Shown here one piece after another: positions 27,588-36,760 of a stretch of DNA of 64,000 nucleotides. The position numbers and the translations under genes were made by a program. The notes below the pieces were generated by a model, which did no database searches, was not told the origin of the DNA, and saw only the letters and a program-made list of their open reading frames with translations. The first letter of the stretch is position 1. Each line of letters opens with the position of its first letter. The stretch spans positions 87,273 to 151,272 of the forward strand of contig CAMAQR010000004.1 of the NCBI GenBank assembly GCA_945860375.1. Direction: 5' to 3'. This DNA is from Pseudorhodobacter antarcticus (GTDB lineage Bacteria; Pseudomonadota; Alphaproteobacteria; Rhodobacterales; Rhodobacteraceae).

Positions 27588-28354
27588 GCTATCAGCGCAT
27601 CATCTGTCTGACCGAAGAGACGGTGGAAACCCTGTATCTGCTGGGGCAAGAGCATCGCATCGTGGGGGTGACGGGCTATGCCGTGCGTCCCGCGCGGGTG
27701 CGGCGGGAAAAGCCCCGCGTGGGGGCCTTCACCTCGGCGGACCTTGAAAAGATCAAGGCGTTGCGCCCCGATCTGGTGCTGACGTTTTCCGATCTGCAGG
27801 CTGATATCGTGGCGGGGCTGATCCGCGCGGGGATTGAGGTGCATGCCTACAATCAGCGCGATGTGGCAGGGATTTTGGCGATGATCCGCAATTTGGGCGC
27901 GCTTTTGGGCGTGGCCGAGCAGGCGAACGCGCTGGCGGCGGGGCATCAGGCGCGGCTGGCAGAGGTGGCAGCCACCCCGCGCGCCTCTCGCCCGCGCGTG
28001 TTCATCGAGGAATGGGATGATCCGCTGATTTCCGGCATCGGCTGGGTGTCGGAACTGGTGGGCATTGCGGGCGGGCAGGATGTGTTCCCCGAATTGGCCG
28101 TGATGGGGGCGGCGCGGGACCGCATCCTTACGCCGAACCAGGTGCCACCCCGCGCGCCCGAGGTGATCCTCGCCAGTTGGTGCGGCAAAAAGGTGGTGCC
28201 CGCCCGGATCGCGGCCCGCCCCGGTTGGGACGCGGTGCCAGCCGTGCGCGACGGGCGGATCCACGAGATCAAGTCGCCGCTGATCCTGCAACCGGGGCCT
28301 GCCGCCTTGACTGACGGCTTGGATGCGATTGTTCACGCCCTTTGGGGCAAATGA
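27584..28354 (+). CDS. Leaderless BtuF-like cobalamin-binding protein
   Basis: The 256-residue protein matches the BtuF/FecB-like binding family (LTEETVETLYLLGQEHRIVGVTGYAVRPARVR, a segment ALRPDLVLTFSDLQ, and DPLISGIGWVSELVGIAGGQDVF). It starts MSYQRIICLTEE with no hydrophobic leader, and no upstream codons could supply one because the ATG overlaps btuD. It should be cytoplasmic unless exported another way. Cytosolic corrinoid binding or delivery is possible. The family is seen in cobalamin loci of related bacteria, but the role is not established. A secreted receptor is encoded upstream in the same operon. Confidence 0.85.
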   Translation: MSYQRIICLTEETVETLYLLGQEHRIVGVTGYAVRPARVRREKPRVGAFTSADLEKIKALRPDLVLTFSDLQADIVAGLIRAGIEVHAYNQRDVAGILAMIRNLGALLGVAEQANALAAGHQARLAEVAATPRASRPRVFIEEWDDPLISGIGWVSELVGIAGGQDVFPELAVMGAARDRILTPNQVPPRAPEVILASWCGKKVVPARIAARPGWDAVPAVRDGRIHEIKSPLILQPGPAALTDGLDAIVHALWGK

Positions 28355-28602
28355 TCGGCCAAGGCCGCGCGCAGGATGTCGATCTGCCAGATCACCACTG
28401 CAGCGACAGAGTGACCGACCCCTGCCACCACCCCGCACGGCGGTGTGATGGCCTGACTTTTCAGGTTGTTTTCAGGAGTGAGCCGGCGCATCGCGCGCAG
28501 GCCCGTCATCTTGGCAGCAACATCGACCGCGCTGAGCAGGGCACAAATCCACAAGGGCAGCAAGAGCATCGCCCGCCCTTGGGCGATCACCGTCAGCGCC
28601 AT
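28333..28602 (-). CDS. Doubtful small ORF, hydrophobic; possible gene remnant
   Basis: This 89-residue reading (MALTVIAQGRAMLLLPLWICALLSAVDV...) has one hydrophobic helix and a second weaker segment (AVVIWQIDILRAAL). In-frame codons continue 11 further upstream to a stop, so it might be the end of an older gene. It overlaps the upstream plus-strand gene by 22 bases. No ribosome site or similarity supports it. The rest of 28355-28767 shows nothing recognisable. Confidence 0.2.
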   Translation of the reverse strand: MALTVIAQGRAMLLLPLWICALLSAVDVAAKMTGLRAMRRLTPENNLKSQAITPPCGVVAGVGHSVAAVVIWQIDILRAALADHLPQRA

Positions 28603-28767
28603 GAAGTTGGTGGCGACGCCTGACAGCAGATCCTGCTAACGCGCGAACACATCTGTATCCTGTCTGCGCAGACCGGCAATCACGCGGCCCAGCCTCTGCC
28701 TTCTTTTCCGCTGTGCTTTACTGTGGAAGGGGCAGCGCTGACTTGCGGCTGCAATCTATAGCTGCAT

Positions 28768-29085
28768 TCAATCTGCTTTCTGTGCCGTGATGGGGATTTC
28801 CTGTCGCATCTTTCCATCATTGCCAAAGATCAGGATGCGGTTGTCCGTTGTGACCACTGCCGTCCAGCCGGTGCCAAAGGTTACGGCCTGCGCCACAGTT
28901 CCCACAGGCAGCTCCAGTTTGGCAGGCACTGTCGGTGCCTGCGCCCCTGCTGTCGGCAGGCGGGTGACAAGCAGGCCAACCACCGTTATGACACCGCCAA
29001 TCATGGTGATCATCAAGATGATCACCAATGCCTTTAGAAACCGGAGCGAGGGCGGCAGGCCCGGCTCTTCAGGAGTGTCAACCAT
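28768..29085 (-). CDS. DUF6476-type single-pass membrane protein
   Basis: The 105-residue protein has a Pro-rich N-terminus (MVDTPEEPGLPPSLRFL), one transmembrane helix (about residues 20-42), and a small C-terminal beta-rich domain, VAQAVTFGTGWTAVVTTDNRILIFGNDG. This layout matches a small Rhodobacterales protein family (DUF6476) whose genes lie next to rluD. Function is unknown. Its ATG is on the opposite strand of the rluD ATG, sharing CCATGG, and AGGGG lies six bases upstream. The longer reading to 29541 is a shadow of rluD. Confidence 0.85.
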   Translation of the reverse strand: MVDTPEEPGLPPSLRFLKALVIILMITMIGGVITVVGLLVTRLPTAGAQAPTVPAKLELPVGTVAQAVTFGTGWTAVVTTDNRILIFGNDGKMRQEIPITAQKAD

Positions 29086-30118
29086 GGCAAGCCCCTTTGA
29101 TGCGGATGCAAGCACCCTGACGGTGGTGATCGGCGCAAATGCGCCCCTGCGCCTTGATAAAGCCCTTGCGCAGGCAGTGCCAGAGGCGGCGGCGCTGTCG
29201 CGGTCCCGTTTGATGAAGATGATCGACGAGGGCGATGTGTCTTTCGGCGGGGTCGTTGTAACCGATCCGAAAACCAAGGTGGCCGAGGGGCAGCAGTTTG
29301 TCTTGCGTCTGGCCCCGGTGGCCGATGTGGCGACTTTGGCCGAGGACATTCCGCTGTCGGTGATCTGGGAGGACGGCGATCTGATCGTCATCGACAAACC
29401 GGCGGGGATGGTGGTGCATCCGGCCCCCGGCACGCCGTCGGGCACCTTGGTCAACGCGCTGCTGGCGCATTGCGGCGACACCTTGTCGGGCATCGGCGGT
29501 GAGCGCCGTCCCGGCATCGTGCACCGCATCGACAAGGACACAACCGGGCTGCTGGTGGTGGCGAAATCGGACCGCGCCCACCACGGTCTGGCGGCGCAGT
29601 TTGAAGCGCATACGGTGAACCGCCACTATCTGGCGGTCGTGCACGGTGTGCCGTCGGCCAACGATCCCCGCCTGCGCGGCTTGCGCGGCGTCAGCTTTGA
29701 GGCAGGCGGCATCCTGAAAATCGCCACTGGCCTTGCCCGCCACAAAACCGACCGTCAGCGTCAGGCCGTGGTCTGGGAGCAAGGCCGCCACGCCGTGACA
29801 CGGGCGCGGGTGGTCGAAGACTTCCGCGGGGCGGCGTCTTTGGTGGAATGCTGGCTGGAAACCGGGCGCACCCACCAGATCCGCGTACATATGTCCTATG
29901 CGGGCCACGGGTTGCTGGGCGATCAGACCTATGGCGGCAAACGCAAGCTGGCCCCAAAACTCTTCGGCGACGCGGCAGAGCTTGGCAACACCTTCCCGCG
30001 CCAAGCCCTGCACGCGGCCACTTTGGGCTTTGAACATCCGGTGACGGGCGCGATGCTGGAATTCGCCTCGCCTTTGCCACCCGACTTGCAAGCCTTGCTG
30101 ACTGCGCTGCGGGTCTGA
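29084..30118 (+). CDS. rluD: RluD-type 23S rRNA pseudouridine synthase
   Basis: The 344-residue enzyme has an N-terminal S4 RNA-binding domain (RLDKALAQAVPEAAALSRSRLMKMIDEG) and the RluA-family catalytic domain with GIVHRIDKDTTGLLVVAK, whose aspartate is the nucleophile, plus the LETGRTHQIRVHMSY motif. RluD modifies helix 69 of 23S rRNA in a late assembly step. ATG 29084 has AGGAG eight bases upstream. The start lies inside a CCATGG palindrome used also by the divergent DUF6476 gene. In-frame readings upstream have no similarity. rpoH follows. Confidence 0.93.
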   Translation: MASPFDADASTLTVVIGANAPLRLDKALAQAVPEAAALSRSRLMKMIDEGDVSFGGVVVTDPKTKVAEGQQFVLRLAPVADVATLAEDIPLSVIWEDGDLIVIDKPAGMVVHPAPGTPSGTLVNALLAHCGDTLSGIGGERRPGIVHRIDKDTTGLLVVAKSDRAHHGLAAQFEAHTVNRHYLAVVHGVPSANDPRLRGLRGVSFEAGGILKIATGLARHKTDRQRQAVVWEQGRHAVTRARVVEDFRGAASLVECWLETGRTHQIRVHMSYAGHGLLGDQTYGGKRKLAPKLFGDAAELGNTFPRQALHAATLGFEHPVTGAMLEFASPLPPDLQALLTALRV

Positions 30119-30204
30119 CATTCCTGTGATAACGCTGACATAAATCTTAACCCGCGACGGAACAATAACCATCTTGCGTTCATTGTTCAGTGCCAGCTGT
30201 GGTT

Positions 30205-30230
30205 TTGAAAGCCATGACTGGCACCCATGA
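30205..30230 (+). promoter_or_regulatory. Candidate heat-shock (RpoH) promoter before rpoH
   Basis: TTGAAA at 30205-30210 and CCCATGA at 30224-30230, spaced by 13 bases, approximate the sigma-32 consensus (CTTGAA and CCCAT with 13-15 spacing). It lies 52 bases before the rpoH start, within the 163-bp spacer after rluD. No other strong promoter was resolved there. Autoregulation would follow if real. Confidence 0.35.
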
Positions 30231-30281
30231 ATTTCACGGTCCGAGGGCGAAACTGCCCCGGAGTTACGAGGGAGCGTCGAC

Positions 30282-31178
30282 ATGAGCACCTATGCCAATC
30301 TGCCTGCACCCAGCCCGGAACAGGGGCTGAACCGCTATATGCAGGAAATCCGCAAATTCCCACTGCTGGAACCCGAAGAAGAATACATGCTGGCCAAACG
30401 TTGGGTCGATCACCAAGACAGCACTGCCGCGCACCGGATGGTCACATCGCATCTGCGTCTGGCTGCAAAAATTGCCATGGGCTATCGCGGCTACGGTCTG
30501 CCGCAGGCTGAGGTGATTTCCGAGGCGAATGTGGGCCTGATGCAGGCCGTCAAACGCTTTGACCCGGAAAAGGGCTTCCGGCTGGCCACTTACGCGATGT
30601 GGTGGATCCGCGCCTCTATTCAGGAATACATCCTGCGGTCGTGGTCTTTGGTCAAGCTGGGCACCACCTCGGCGCAGAAAAAGCTGTTCTTCAACCTGCG
30701 CAAAGCCAAAGCCAAGGTCGGCGCGCTGGAGGAAGGCGATCTGCGCCCCGAAAACGTCACCCGCATCGCGACCGACCTGAACGTGTCGGAAAGCGAAGTC
30801 GTCGACATGAACCGCCGATTGTCGGGCGGCGATGCATCGCTGAACGCCACAGTCGGGTCGGACGGCGAAGGCACGACGCAATGGCAGGACTGGCTGGAAG
30901 ACGAAGACAGCGATCAGGCCGGCGATTACGAAGTGCGCGATGAATTCGACACCCGGATGGCTCTGTTGCATCAGGCGATGTCGGCATTGAACGACCGCGA
31001 ACGCGATGTGCTGATGAAACGTCGCCTTGCCGAAACCCCGATCACGCTGGAAGAGCTGTCCGAAAGCTACCACGTCAGCCGCGAACGCATTCGGCAGATC
31101 GAAGTGCGCGCCTTTGAAAAGCTGCAAGAGCGCATGCGTGAATTGGCCAAGACCAAGGGTATGGTGGTGCCCGCCTAA
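30282..31178 (+). CDS. rpoH: RNA polymerase sigma-32 factor, RpoHI type
   Basis: The 298-residue sigma factor has region 2 ([61 protein letters not shown]), the RpoH box [15 protein letters not shown] between regions 2 and 3, and a region 4 helix-turn-helix ending [18 protein letters not shown]. The RpoH box distinguishes it from vegetative sigma factors. Sequence style fits Rhodobacter RpoHI. It directs heat-shock and some oxidative-stress transcription. AGGGAG lies upstream of ATG 30282. It likely governs some envelope proteases, but that is not shown here. Confidence 0.95.
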   Translation: MSTYANLPAPSPEQGLNRYMQEIRKFPLLEPEEEYMLAKRWVDHQDSTAAHRMVTSHLRLAAKIAMGYRGYGLPQAEVISEANVGLMQAVKRFDPEKGFRLATYAMWWIRASIQEYILRSWSLVKLGTTSAQKKLFFNLRKAKAKVGALEEGDLRPENVTRIATDLNVSESEVVDMNRRLSGGDASLNATVGSDGEGTTQWQDWLEDEDSDQAGDYEVRDEFDTRMALLHQAMSALNDRERDVLMKRRLAETPITLEELSESYHVSRERIRQIEVRAFEKLQERMRELAKTKGMVVPA

Positions 31179-31275
31179 GCCATGATGCGACCATTGGGCG
31201 CCCTATCGCGTCCAATGGTTGCGCGCGGCGCCCGCAATCGATAGGAGTTTTCGCTCAAGCCAAGGGGGGCTGCCT

Positions 31276-31968
31276 ATGACAATGCTGGAAACCTTCATCA
31301 AGCCCATGCACCGTGAGGGCTACAAGTTCGTCGGCATCTTCGCCGCGATCTCACTGGTCCTGTCTTGGATCTGGTCGCCGCTGGGCTGGATGGGACTTGG
31401 CGCAACCGTCTGGTGTTATTACTTTTTCCGCGATCCCAAGCGGTCTGTTCCGCAAGGCCGCGGCCTGATTGTATCGCCCGCCGATGGGGTTGTCAGCCTG
31501 ATCGAACGCGCGGTGCCGCCGCCGGAACTGGGCGCGGGCACTGAACCCTTGCTGCGGGTTTCGGTGTTCATGTCGGTGTTCAACTGCCATGTGAATCGCG
31601 CGCCCATCGCCGGGCGGCTGGTGAAAATGGCGTACCGCCCCGGAAAATTTTTCAATGCCTCGCTCGACAAGGCCTCCGAAGAGAATGAGCGCAACTCGCT
31701 CTTGCTGGAAATGGCCGATGGCCGAACGCTGGTTGTGGTGCAGATCGCAGGGTTGGTGGCGCGCCGCATCGTGCCGTTTGTGACCGAAGGGCAGGGTCTG
31801 CGCACCGGCGAACGCTTTGGCTTGATTCGCTTTGGCTCCCGTCTGGATGTTTACCTGCCCGATGGGGTTGAGCCCTTGGTCGCCGTGGGCCAGACCATGA
31901 TCGCAGGCGAAACCGTGTTGGCTGAACTGGATCGCAGCCTTCTGCGCCGCAGCGCGACCCTCGAATGA
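31276..31968 (+). CDS. psd: Phosphatidylserine decarboxylase proenzyme
   Basis: The 230-residue enzyme makes phosphatidylethanolamine from phosphatidylserine in the inner membrane. It is the short, alphaproteobacterial (archaeal-type) PSD. The self-cleavage site is IRFGSR: cleavage between G187 and S188 generates the pyruvoyl cofactor on the small C-terminal subunit of about 43 residues. N-terminal membrane-associated helices lie at residues 17-45. ATG 31276 follows a GGGG-rich ribosome site. Its stop overlaps pssA by four bases, so phosphatidylserine synthesis and decarboxylation are co-expressed. Confidence 0.95.
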   Translation: MTMLETFIKPMHREGYKFVGIFAAISLVLSWIWSPLGWMGLGATVWCYYFFRDPKRSVPQGRGLIVSPADGVVSLIERAVPPPELGAGTEPLLRVSVFMSVFNCHVNRAPIAGRLVKMAYRPGKFFNASLDKASEENERNSLLLEMADGRTLVVVQIAGLVARRIVPFVTEGQGLRTGERFGLIRFGSRLDVYLPDGVEPLVAVGQTMIAGETVLAELDRSLLRRSATLE

Positions 31969-32726
31969 ACACGCTGAAAGAGCCCACGACCCGGGGCCGT
32001 AAGCGGCTGCATCTGGTGCAGTTGATCCCGAATTTCATGACCGTGGGCGCGCTGTGTGCGGGGCTGACAGCGGTGCGCTTTGCGATTGAAGGGCGGTTCG
32101 GGCTGGCGGTGGCGCTGATCATTGTGGCGGCGATCATGGACGGGCTCGATGGCCGCCTTGCGCGTTTGCTGAAAAGCGAATCCGACATGGGCGCAGAACT
32201 GGACAGCCTGTGCGATCTGGTCAACTTTGGCGTGGCCCCGGCGCTGATCATCTATCTTTGGGCGCTGCAAGGCATGCGGGCCGAGGGCTGGATTGCCTGC
32301 CTGATTTATGCTGTGGCCTGCCTTTTGCGCCTTGCCCGGTTCAATATCGGCAATCGCCAGCCTGACAATGATTCCAACACCTTCCAAGGCGTTCCGTCGC
32401 CTATGGGCGCGCTGTTGGTGCTGCTGCCGATCTTTCTTTCCAACGCCTTGGGCGATGGCGGCCCCTATGCCACCGGATTTGTCGCGCTGTGGATGGCGGT
32501 TGTCGGCGCTTTGATGGTCGGGCGGTTTCGCACCCCGTCATTCAAAAGGGCCACGATCTATGCCGAGAATGTCAGCTTTGTCTTGCTGGCATTTGTCGCA
32601 TTGGCAGCGGCATTGCTGACCTATCCCTGGACAACCCTGGCCTTGGCGGACGGGGCCTATTTGGTGGCAATTTGCTACTCCCTGCTGCGCCCCAAAGTCA
32701 AAACGCCCCCCGCCACATCGGCCTAG
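31965..32726 (+). CDS. pssA: CDP-diacylglycerol--serine O-phosphatidyltransferase
   Basis: The 253-residue membrane enzyme forms phosphatidylserine from CDP-diacylglycerol and serine. The CDP-alcohol phosphotransferase motif is intact: [27 protein letters not shown] (D-G-x2-A-R-x8-G-x3-D-x3-D), with about seven or eight membrane helices. It is the class II (Bacillus-type) enzyme. ATG overlaps psd (ATGA). No terminator is obvious before the next gene, 60 bp away. Confidence 0.95.
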   Translation: MNTLKEPTTRGRKRLHLVQLIPNFMTVGALCAGLTAVRFAIEGRFGLAVALIIVAAIMDGLDGRLARLLKSESDMGAELDSLCDLVNFGVAPALIIYLWALQGMRAEGWIACLIYAVACLLRLARFNIGNRQPDNDSNTFQGVPSPMGALLVLLPIFLSNALGDGGPYATGFVALWMAVVGALMVGRFRTPSFKRATIYAENVSFVLLAFVALAAALLTYPWTTLALADGAYLVAICYSLLRPKVKTPPATSA

Positions 32727-32786
32727 ATGGTTGCGCCAGCGGCCCCCAAAGGCTAGAATTGGCGCAGCACATCAAGGGGAACGGCG

Positions 32787-33776
32787 ATGAAAACGGTACG
32801 TTGGGGCATTCTTGGGGCGGCCAATTTTGCCCAGAACCACATGGCTCCGGCCATTCACGCAGCATCGGGCGCAGAGCTTTACGCGCTGGCCACGTCCAGC
32901 GCCGAAAAAGCCAAAGGTTTCAGCGCGTTCTGCCCCGGTCTTAAAGTGCATTCCAGCTATGAGGATTTGCTGGCAGACCCCGCGATTGATGCGGTCTACA
33001 TCCCGTTGCCGAACCATCTGCATGTGGAATGGACACTCAAGGCACTGGCCGCAGGCAAGCATGTGCTGACCGAGAAGCCGATTGCGCTGCAGGCCGATCA
33101 GATTGACACCCTCATCGCCGCCCGCGATGCCAGCGGTTTGCTCGCCGCCGAAGCCTATATGATCGTGCATCACCCGCAATGGATCCGCGCCAAAGAATGG
33201 CTGGAGGCGGGCGAAATTGGCCAGCTGCGCCACGTCGATGCGCAGTTTTCCTTCAACCTGACCGACGGCGGCAACATCCGAAACAAGCCTGAAACCGGCG
33301 GCGGGTCGTTGCGCGATATTGGCGTCTATACCTTTGGCTCGGCGCGGTTTGTGACGGGGTCAGAGCCGGTGGACATTTCCGCCCGCCTGATCCTGGACAA
33401 CGGCATCGACAGTTTCGCTCAGGTTGCGGGCATCATGGACGGCCCTTATGGCCGCTTCACCTACAATTCCATGACGTCGATGCGGCTTTACAACCGCCAG
33501 ACCGTGACGTTCCAAGGCGACAAAGGCATGATCCGGCTGGATGGCGGGCCGTTCAATGCCAACGTCAACGACATTGCGGCAGTAGAATTGCACCGGGATG
33601 GCAACAGCGTCACCGTGGACCGCTTTCCCACCGCCAACCAATATGTCCTGCAAGTTGAGGCGTTTGGCCGGACGGTGCGCGACGGCGTGCCCTACGCCTG
33701 CCCGCTGGAGTTCGTCCGCGGCACGCAGGCGATGATGGACACGGTCTACCGCGTGGGTGTCGAGATTTCTTTGTGA
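32787..33776 (+). CDS. Gfo/Idh/MocA-family oxidoreductase
   Basis: The 329-residue protein has a Rossmann domain with GILGAANFAQNHMAPA near the N-terminus and the family EKP motif (LTEKPIALQ) containing the structurally important lysine. A C-terminal alpha/beta domain follows with the segment GGSLRDIGVYTFG. Members oxidise or reduce sugar or inositol derivatives with NAD(P)H. The substrate is unknown. ATG follows GGGGAACGGCG. The downstream capsule-like gene overlaps its stop by four bases, so a role in sugar or surface-polysaccharide metabolism is plausible, but unproved. Confidence 0.9.
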   Translation: MKTVRWGILGAANFAQNHMAPAIHAASGAELYALATSSAEKAKGFSAFCPGLKVHSSYEDLLADPAIDAVYIPLPNHLHVEWTLKALAAGKHVLTEKPIALQADQIDTLIAARDASGLLAAEAYMIVHHPQWIRAKEWLEAGEIGQLRHVDAQFSFNLTDGGNIRNKPETGGGSLRDIGVYTFGSARFVTGSEPVDISARLILDNGIDSFAQVAGIMDGPYGRFTYNSMTSMRLYNRQTVTFQGDKGMIRLDGGPFNANVNDIAAVELHRDGNSVTVDRFPTANQYVLQVEAFGRTVRDGVPYACPLEFVRGTQAMMDTVYRVGVEISL

Positions 33777-34735
33777 CAAAACCAGCCGGGCCGGTGGTGT
33801 TTCACCTGCCCGGCTCGGTCCTGCGCGATCCGGCCAAGCTGCGTCAGTTCTACGGGCCCATCGGTGACGGGCTTCGCGCGCGCGGCGTTGAGGTTCAACA
33901 CGTGCAGCATGACCACGCCTTTGTGGCGGTGCAGATTGAGGCGGACAAGGCGTTTCACATCCTGAACCATGGCCGGATGCGGCATTCGCGTGTGCTGAAT
34001 GCGGGGCTCAGTTTCGTGCAGCCGTTTTATTACATGGACCCTTGGGGCATCCGGGCGTTTTCGTCTTTGGGGGAAAAGGTCTTTGATCCGGGGTCGATTG
34101 ATCTCGCCGTGGCCGCCCGTTTCCACGCCGATCTGGTGGCGCGGTTGGTGGGCGGGCGCACGTCGCGTTACCTTCAGCCCCAGACGGTTTTGCCGGTGCC
34201 AAAGGGCTGTATCGCGGTGTTTTTGCAGACCGAAACCCACCGCGCCGTCGGCGAATTGTGCCATCTGACCCTGCGGCGGATGGTCAAGGCGCTGCTCGAT
34301 CGTGACGATCCGCGCGCGATTGTGGTCAAGCCACATCCGCGCGACACCGATCTGGAGACGCTGGCGTGGTTGGCGCAAAAGGCCCGCAAAGACAAGCGGT
34401 TGCAGATTGTGCCGGGCAACATCCACGACATTCTGGCCGCCTGCGATCTGGTGGTAACGATCAATTCGGCGGTGGGGGTTGAGGCGTTCTTGCACCGAAA
34501 GCCCGTGGTTTTGTGCGGGCAGGCGGATTTTCATCACTGCGCGGTGACACTGCGCGACAGCGGCTCGATGGACGCGGCGATTGCGCAGGCCATGGCCAGT
34601 GACTGGCCCTTCGAGGCGTTTCTCTATTGGTACTTCGGGCTGAATTGCCTGTCAGCGGATGCGCCAGACCTTGTGGACCTTGTGGCCGGGCGCATCATGG
34701 AAATGGGGTTCGAGCTAGGCCTCCATCGCCTCTAG
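33773..34735 (+). CDS. Capsule-synthesis (KpsS/LipB)-like protein
   Basis: The 320-residue protein matches the Capsule_synth/KpsS-like Kdo-transferase group in layout. It has a GT-B-like C-terminal half with VVKPHPRDTDLETL, then ILAACDLVVTINSAVGVEAFLHRKPVVLCG, the HPR and S/N-SxxxxEA motifs of that superfamily. It likely transfers a sugar, but donor and acceptor are unknown; no kps transport genes are nearby. The start is GTG overlapping the oxidoreductase stop (GTGA). Its last 21 bases overlap the end of the convergent peptidase. Confidence 0.7.
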   Translation: MTKPAGPVVFHLPGSVLRDPAKLRQFYGPIGDGLRARGVEVQHVQHDHAFVAVQIEADKAFHILNHGRMRHSRVLNAGLSFVQPFYYMDPWGIRAFSSLGEKVFDPGSIDLAVAARFHADLVARLVGGRTSRYLQPQTVLPVPKGCIAVFLQTETHRAVGELCHLTLRRMVKALLDRDDPRAIVVKPHPRDTDLETLAWLAQKARKDKRLQIVPGNIHDILAACDLVVTINSAVGVEAFLHRKPVVLCGQADFHHCAVTLRDSGSMDAAIAQAMASDWPFEAFLYWYFGLNCLSADAPDLVDLVAGRIMEMGFELGLHRL

Positions 34736-36556
34736 TTCGTCGATGAAGCCCGCGATCATTGACAGGCCCTTGTCCCAGAATTTCGGATCGCTTGCGTCCA
34801 GACCAAACGGAGCCAGCAATTCCTTGTGATGCTTGGACCCGCCTGCCTTGAGCATTTCGAAGTATTTCTCTTCAAAATCCGGCAGCCCATCGGCGTAGAC
34901 CGCATAAAGCGCGTTCACCAGACCGTCGCCAAAGGCATAGGCATAGACGTAAAACGGCGAATGCACAAAATGCGGGATATAGGCCCAGAAGGTTTCATAG
35001 CCGTCCGCAAATTCAAAGGCATCGCCCAAGGATTGCGCCTGAACCGACATCCACAGTGCGTTGATGTCGTCGGGGGTCAGTTCGCCTTCGGCCCGCGCCG
35101 CGTGCAACTTGCATTCGAAATCGTAAAACGCGATCTGGCGCACCACGGTGTTGATCATGTCTTCAACCTTGCCCGCCAGCAGGGTCTTGCGCTCGGCTTG
35201 GGTTTTGGCCCCATCCAGCAGCTTGCGGAAGGTCAGCATCTCGCCAAAAACGCTGGCTGTTTCGGCCAAGGTCAGCGGGGTTGACGACAGCAACTCGCCC
35301 TGACCCGCCGCCAGAACCTGATGGACACCATGCCCCAATTCATGGGCCAAGGTCATGACATCGCGGGGTTTGCCCAGATAGTTCAGCATGACATAGGGGT
35401 GAACGGTGGTCACGGTCGGATGCGCGAAAGCGCCCGGTGCCTTGCCGGATTTCACGCCTGCATCAATCCAGCCATCGGTGAAAAACGGTTTCGCGATTTC
35501 CGCCATCCGCGGATCAAAAGCGCCGTAGGCCGACAGCACGGTGTCGGTCGCCTCGGCCCAACTGACCAGACGCGGGGCATCCTGCGGCAAGGGCGCATTG
35601 CGGTCCCAGGTTTGCAAATGATCCAGCCCCATCCATTTCGCCTTCAGCCGGTAATAGCGGTGCGACAGTTTGGGGTAGGCGGCGACAACCGCGTTGCGCA
35701 ACGCCTCGACCACTTCGGGTTCGACATGGTTGGACAGATGGCGCGCATGCTGCGCCGATGGCATTTTGCGCCAGCGGTCGTCGATTTCCTTTTCCTTGGC
35801 CAGCGTGTTGTGGACACGGGCGAACAGCTTGATGTGTTTGTCGAACACCACCGCCAAAGCCCGGCTGGCAGCCGCACGCTTGCTGCGGTCGGCGTCGGTC
35901 AGCAGGTTCAGCGTGGCCTCAAGGTTCAGCTCTTCTTCCTCACCGGCGATGGTGAACATCAGCCCAGCCATGGTTTCATCAAACAGCTTGTTCCACGCAG
36001 ACGCCCCAACGACCGAGGCGTCGTGCAGATAGGTCTCCATCTCGTCCGACAATTGGTGCGGGCGCATGGCGCGCATGCGGTCGAACACGGGCTTGTAGCG
36101 GGCGAGGGCGGCGCTCTGTGCGCAAAGCCCATTCAGGTGGTTTTCCTCCAAGCGATTGAATTCCAGGCTGAAAAACACCAAAGGCGTGGTGTGGCTGGTG
36201 ATGGCGTCCTGACAGTCGGCCATGAACTTGGCGCGTTCAGAGTCCATGGTGTTCTGGTAATAGCGCAAGCCCGCGTAGGACATCAGCCGCCCGGCGGTGA
36301 CGTCAATCGCCTCATATTTCTGCACGCAAGCCAGCATGGCCTCTGCCGACAGGTTGGAAAGTTGGCCTTTGTAGGCCGCCTCAAAAGCCGCGACTTCGGT
36401 TTGCACAAACGCCATATCTGCAGTCAAAGCCGCACAATCGGTGCTTTCGTAAAGGTCGGTCAGATCCCAGTCAGGCAGATCACCAAAGCTGTTGGACCCG
36501 ATACGGGCATCAAAAACCGGGCGTTGCAGGCCGGGCAAGGGCAGGGGAAGCGGCAT
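34715..36556 (-). CDS. pepF: M3-family oligoendopeptidase (PepF-like)
   Basis: The 613-residue zinc metallopeptidase has the HExxH active site in LAHELGHGVHQV with the second-ligand glutamate of the M3 family downstream (TLAETASVFGEM). Long alpha-helical domains flank it, typical of oligoendopeptidase F. It degrades short peptides in the cytoplasm. ATG 36556 has AAGG eight bases upstream; an 11-codon longer start exists at 36589 with poorer ribosome signal. The gene is monocistronic and divergent from the ATP-grasp gene of the Anbu cluster, 204 bp away. No feature was resolved in that spacer. Confidence 0.92.
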   Translation of the reverse strand: MPLPLPLPGLQRPVFDARIGSNSFGDLPDWDLTDLYESTDCAALTADMAFVQTEVAAFEAAYKGQLSNLSAEAMLACVQKYEAIDVTAGRLMSYAGLRYYQNTMDSERAKFMADCQDAITSHTTPLVFFSLEFNRLEENHLNGLCAQSAALARYKPVFDRMRAMRPHQLSDEMETYLHDASVVGASAWNKLFDETMAGLMFTIAGEEEELNLEATLNLLTDADRSKRAAASRALAVVFDKHIKLFARVHNTLAKEKEIDDRWRKMPSAQHARHLSNHVEPEVVEALRNAVVAAYPKLSHRYYRLKAKWMGLDHLQTWDRNAPLPQDAPRLVSWAEATDTVLSAYGAFDPRMAEIAKPFFTDGWIDAGVKSGKAPGAFAHPTVTTVHPYVMLNYLGKPRDVMTLAHELGHGVHQVLAAGQGELLSSTPLTLAETASVFGEMLTFRKLLDGAKTQAERKTLLAGKVEDMINTVVRQIAFYDFECKLHAARAEGELTPDDINALWMSVQAQSLGDAFEFADGYETFWAYIPHFVHSPFYVYAYAFGDGLVNALYAVYADGLPDFEEKYFEMLKAGGSKHHKELLAPFGLDASDPKFWDKGLSMIAGFIDELEAMEA

Positions 36557-36760
36557 CGGGCAAACCTTTCGAACTGGGTTATTCTCCATGTAGGCGGCAA
36601 AGCCAAGTCGTGCAAGGCGCAGGTGCGGCGCATGACTGGGCGCAACGCTGCCTTTATTTTAGGCGAACGCAAATAAAACTGCATGTGGCCGCAAATCCTC
36701 CCTTTACCTTGCCGATATGGCCTTCTTTACTTGGGTAAATTGATTGAAAGGCGGCGCCGC

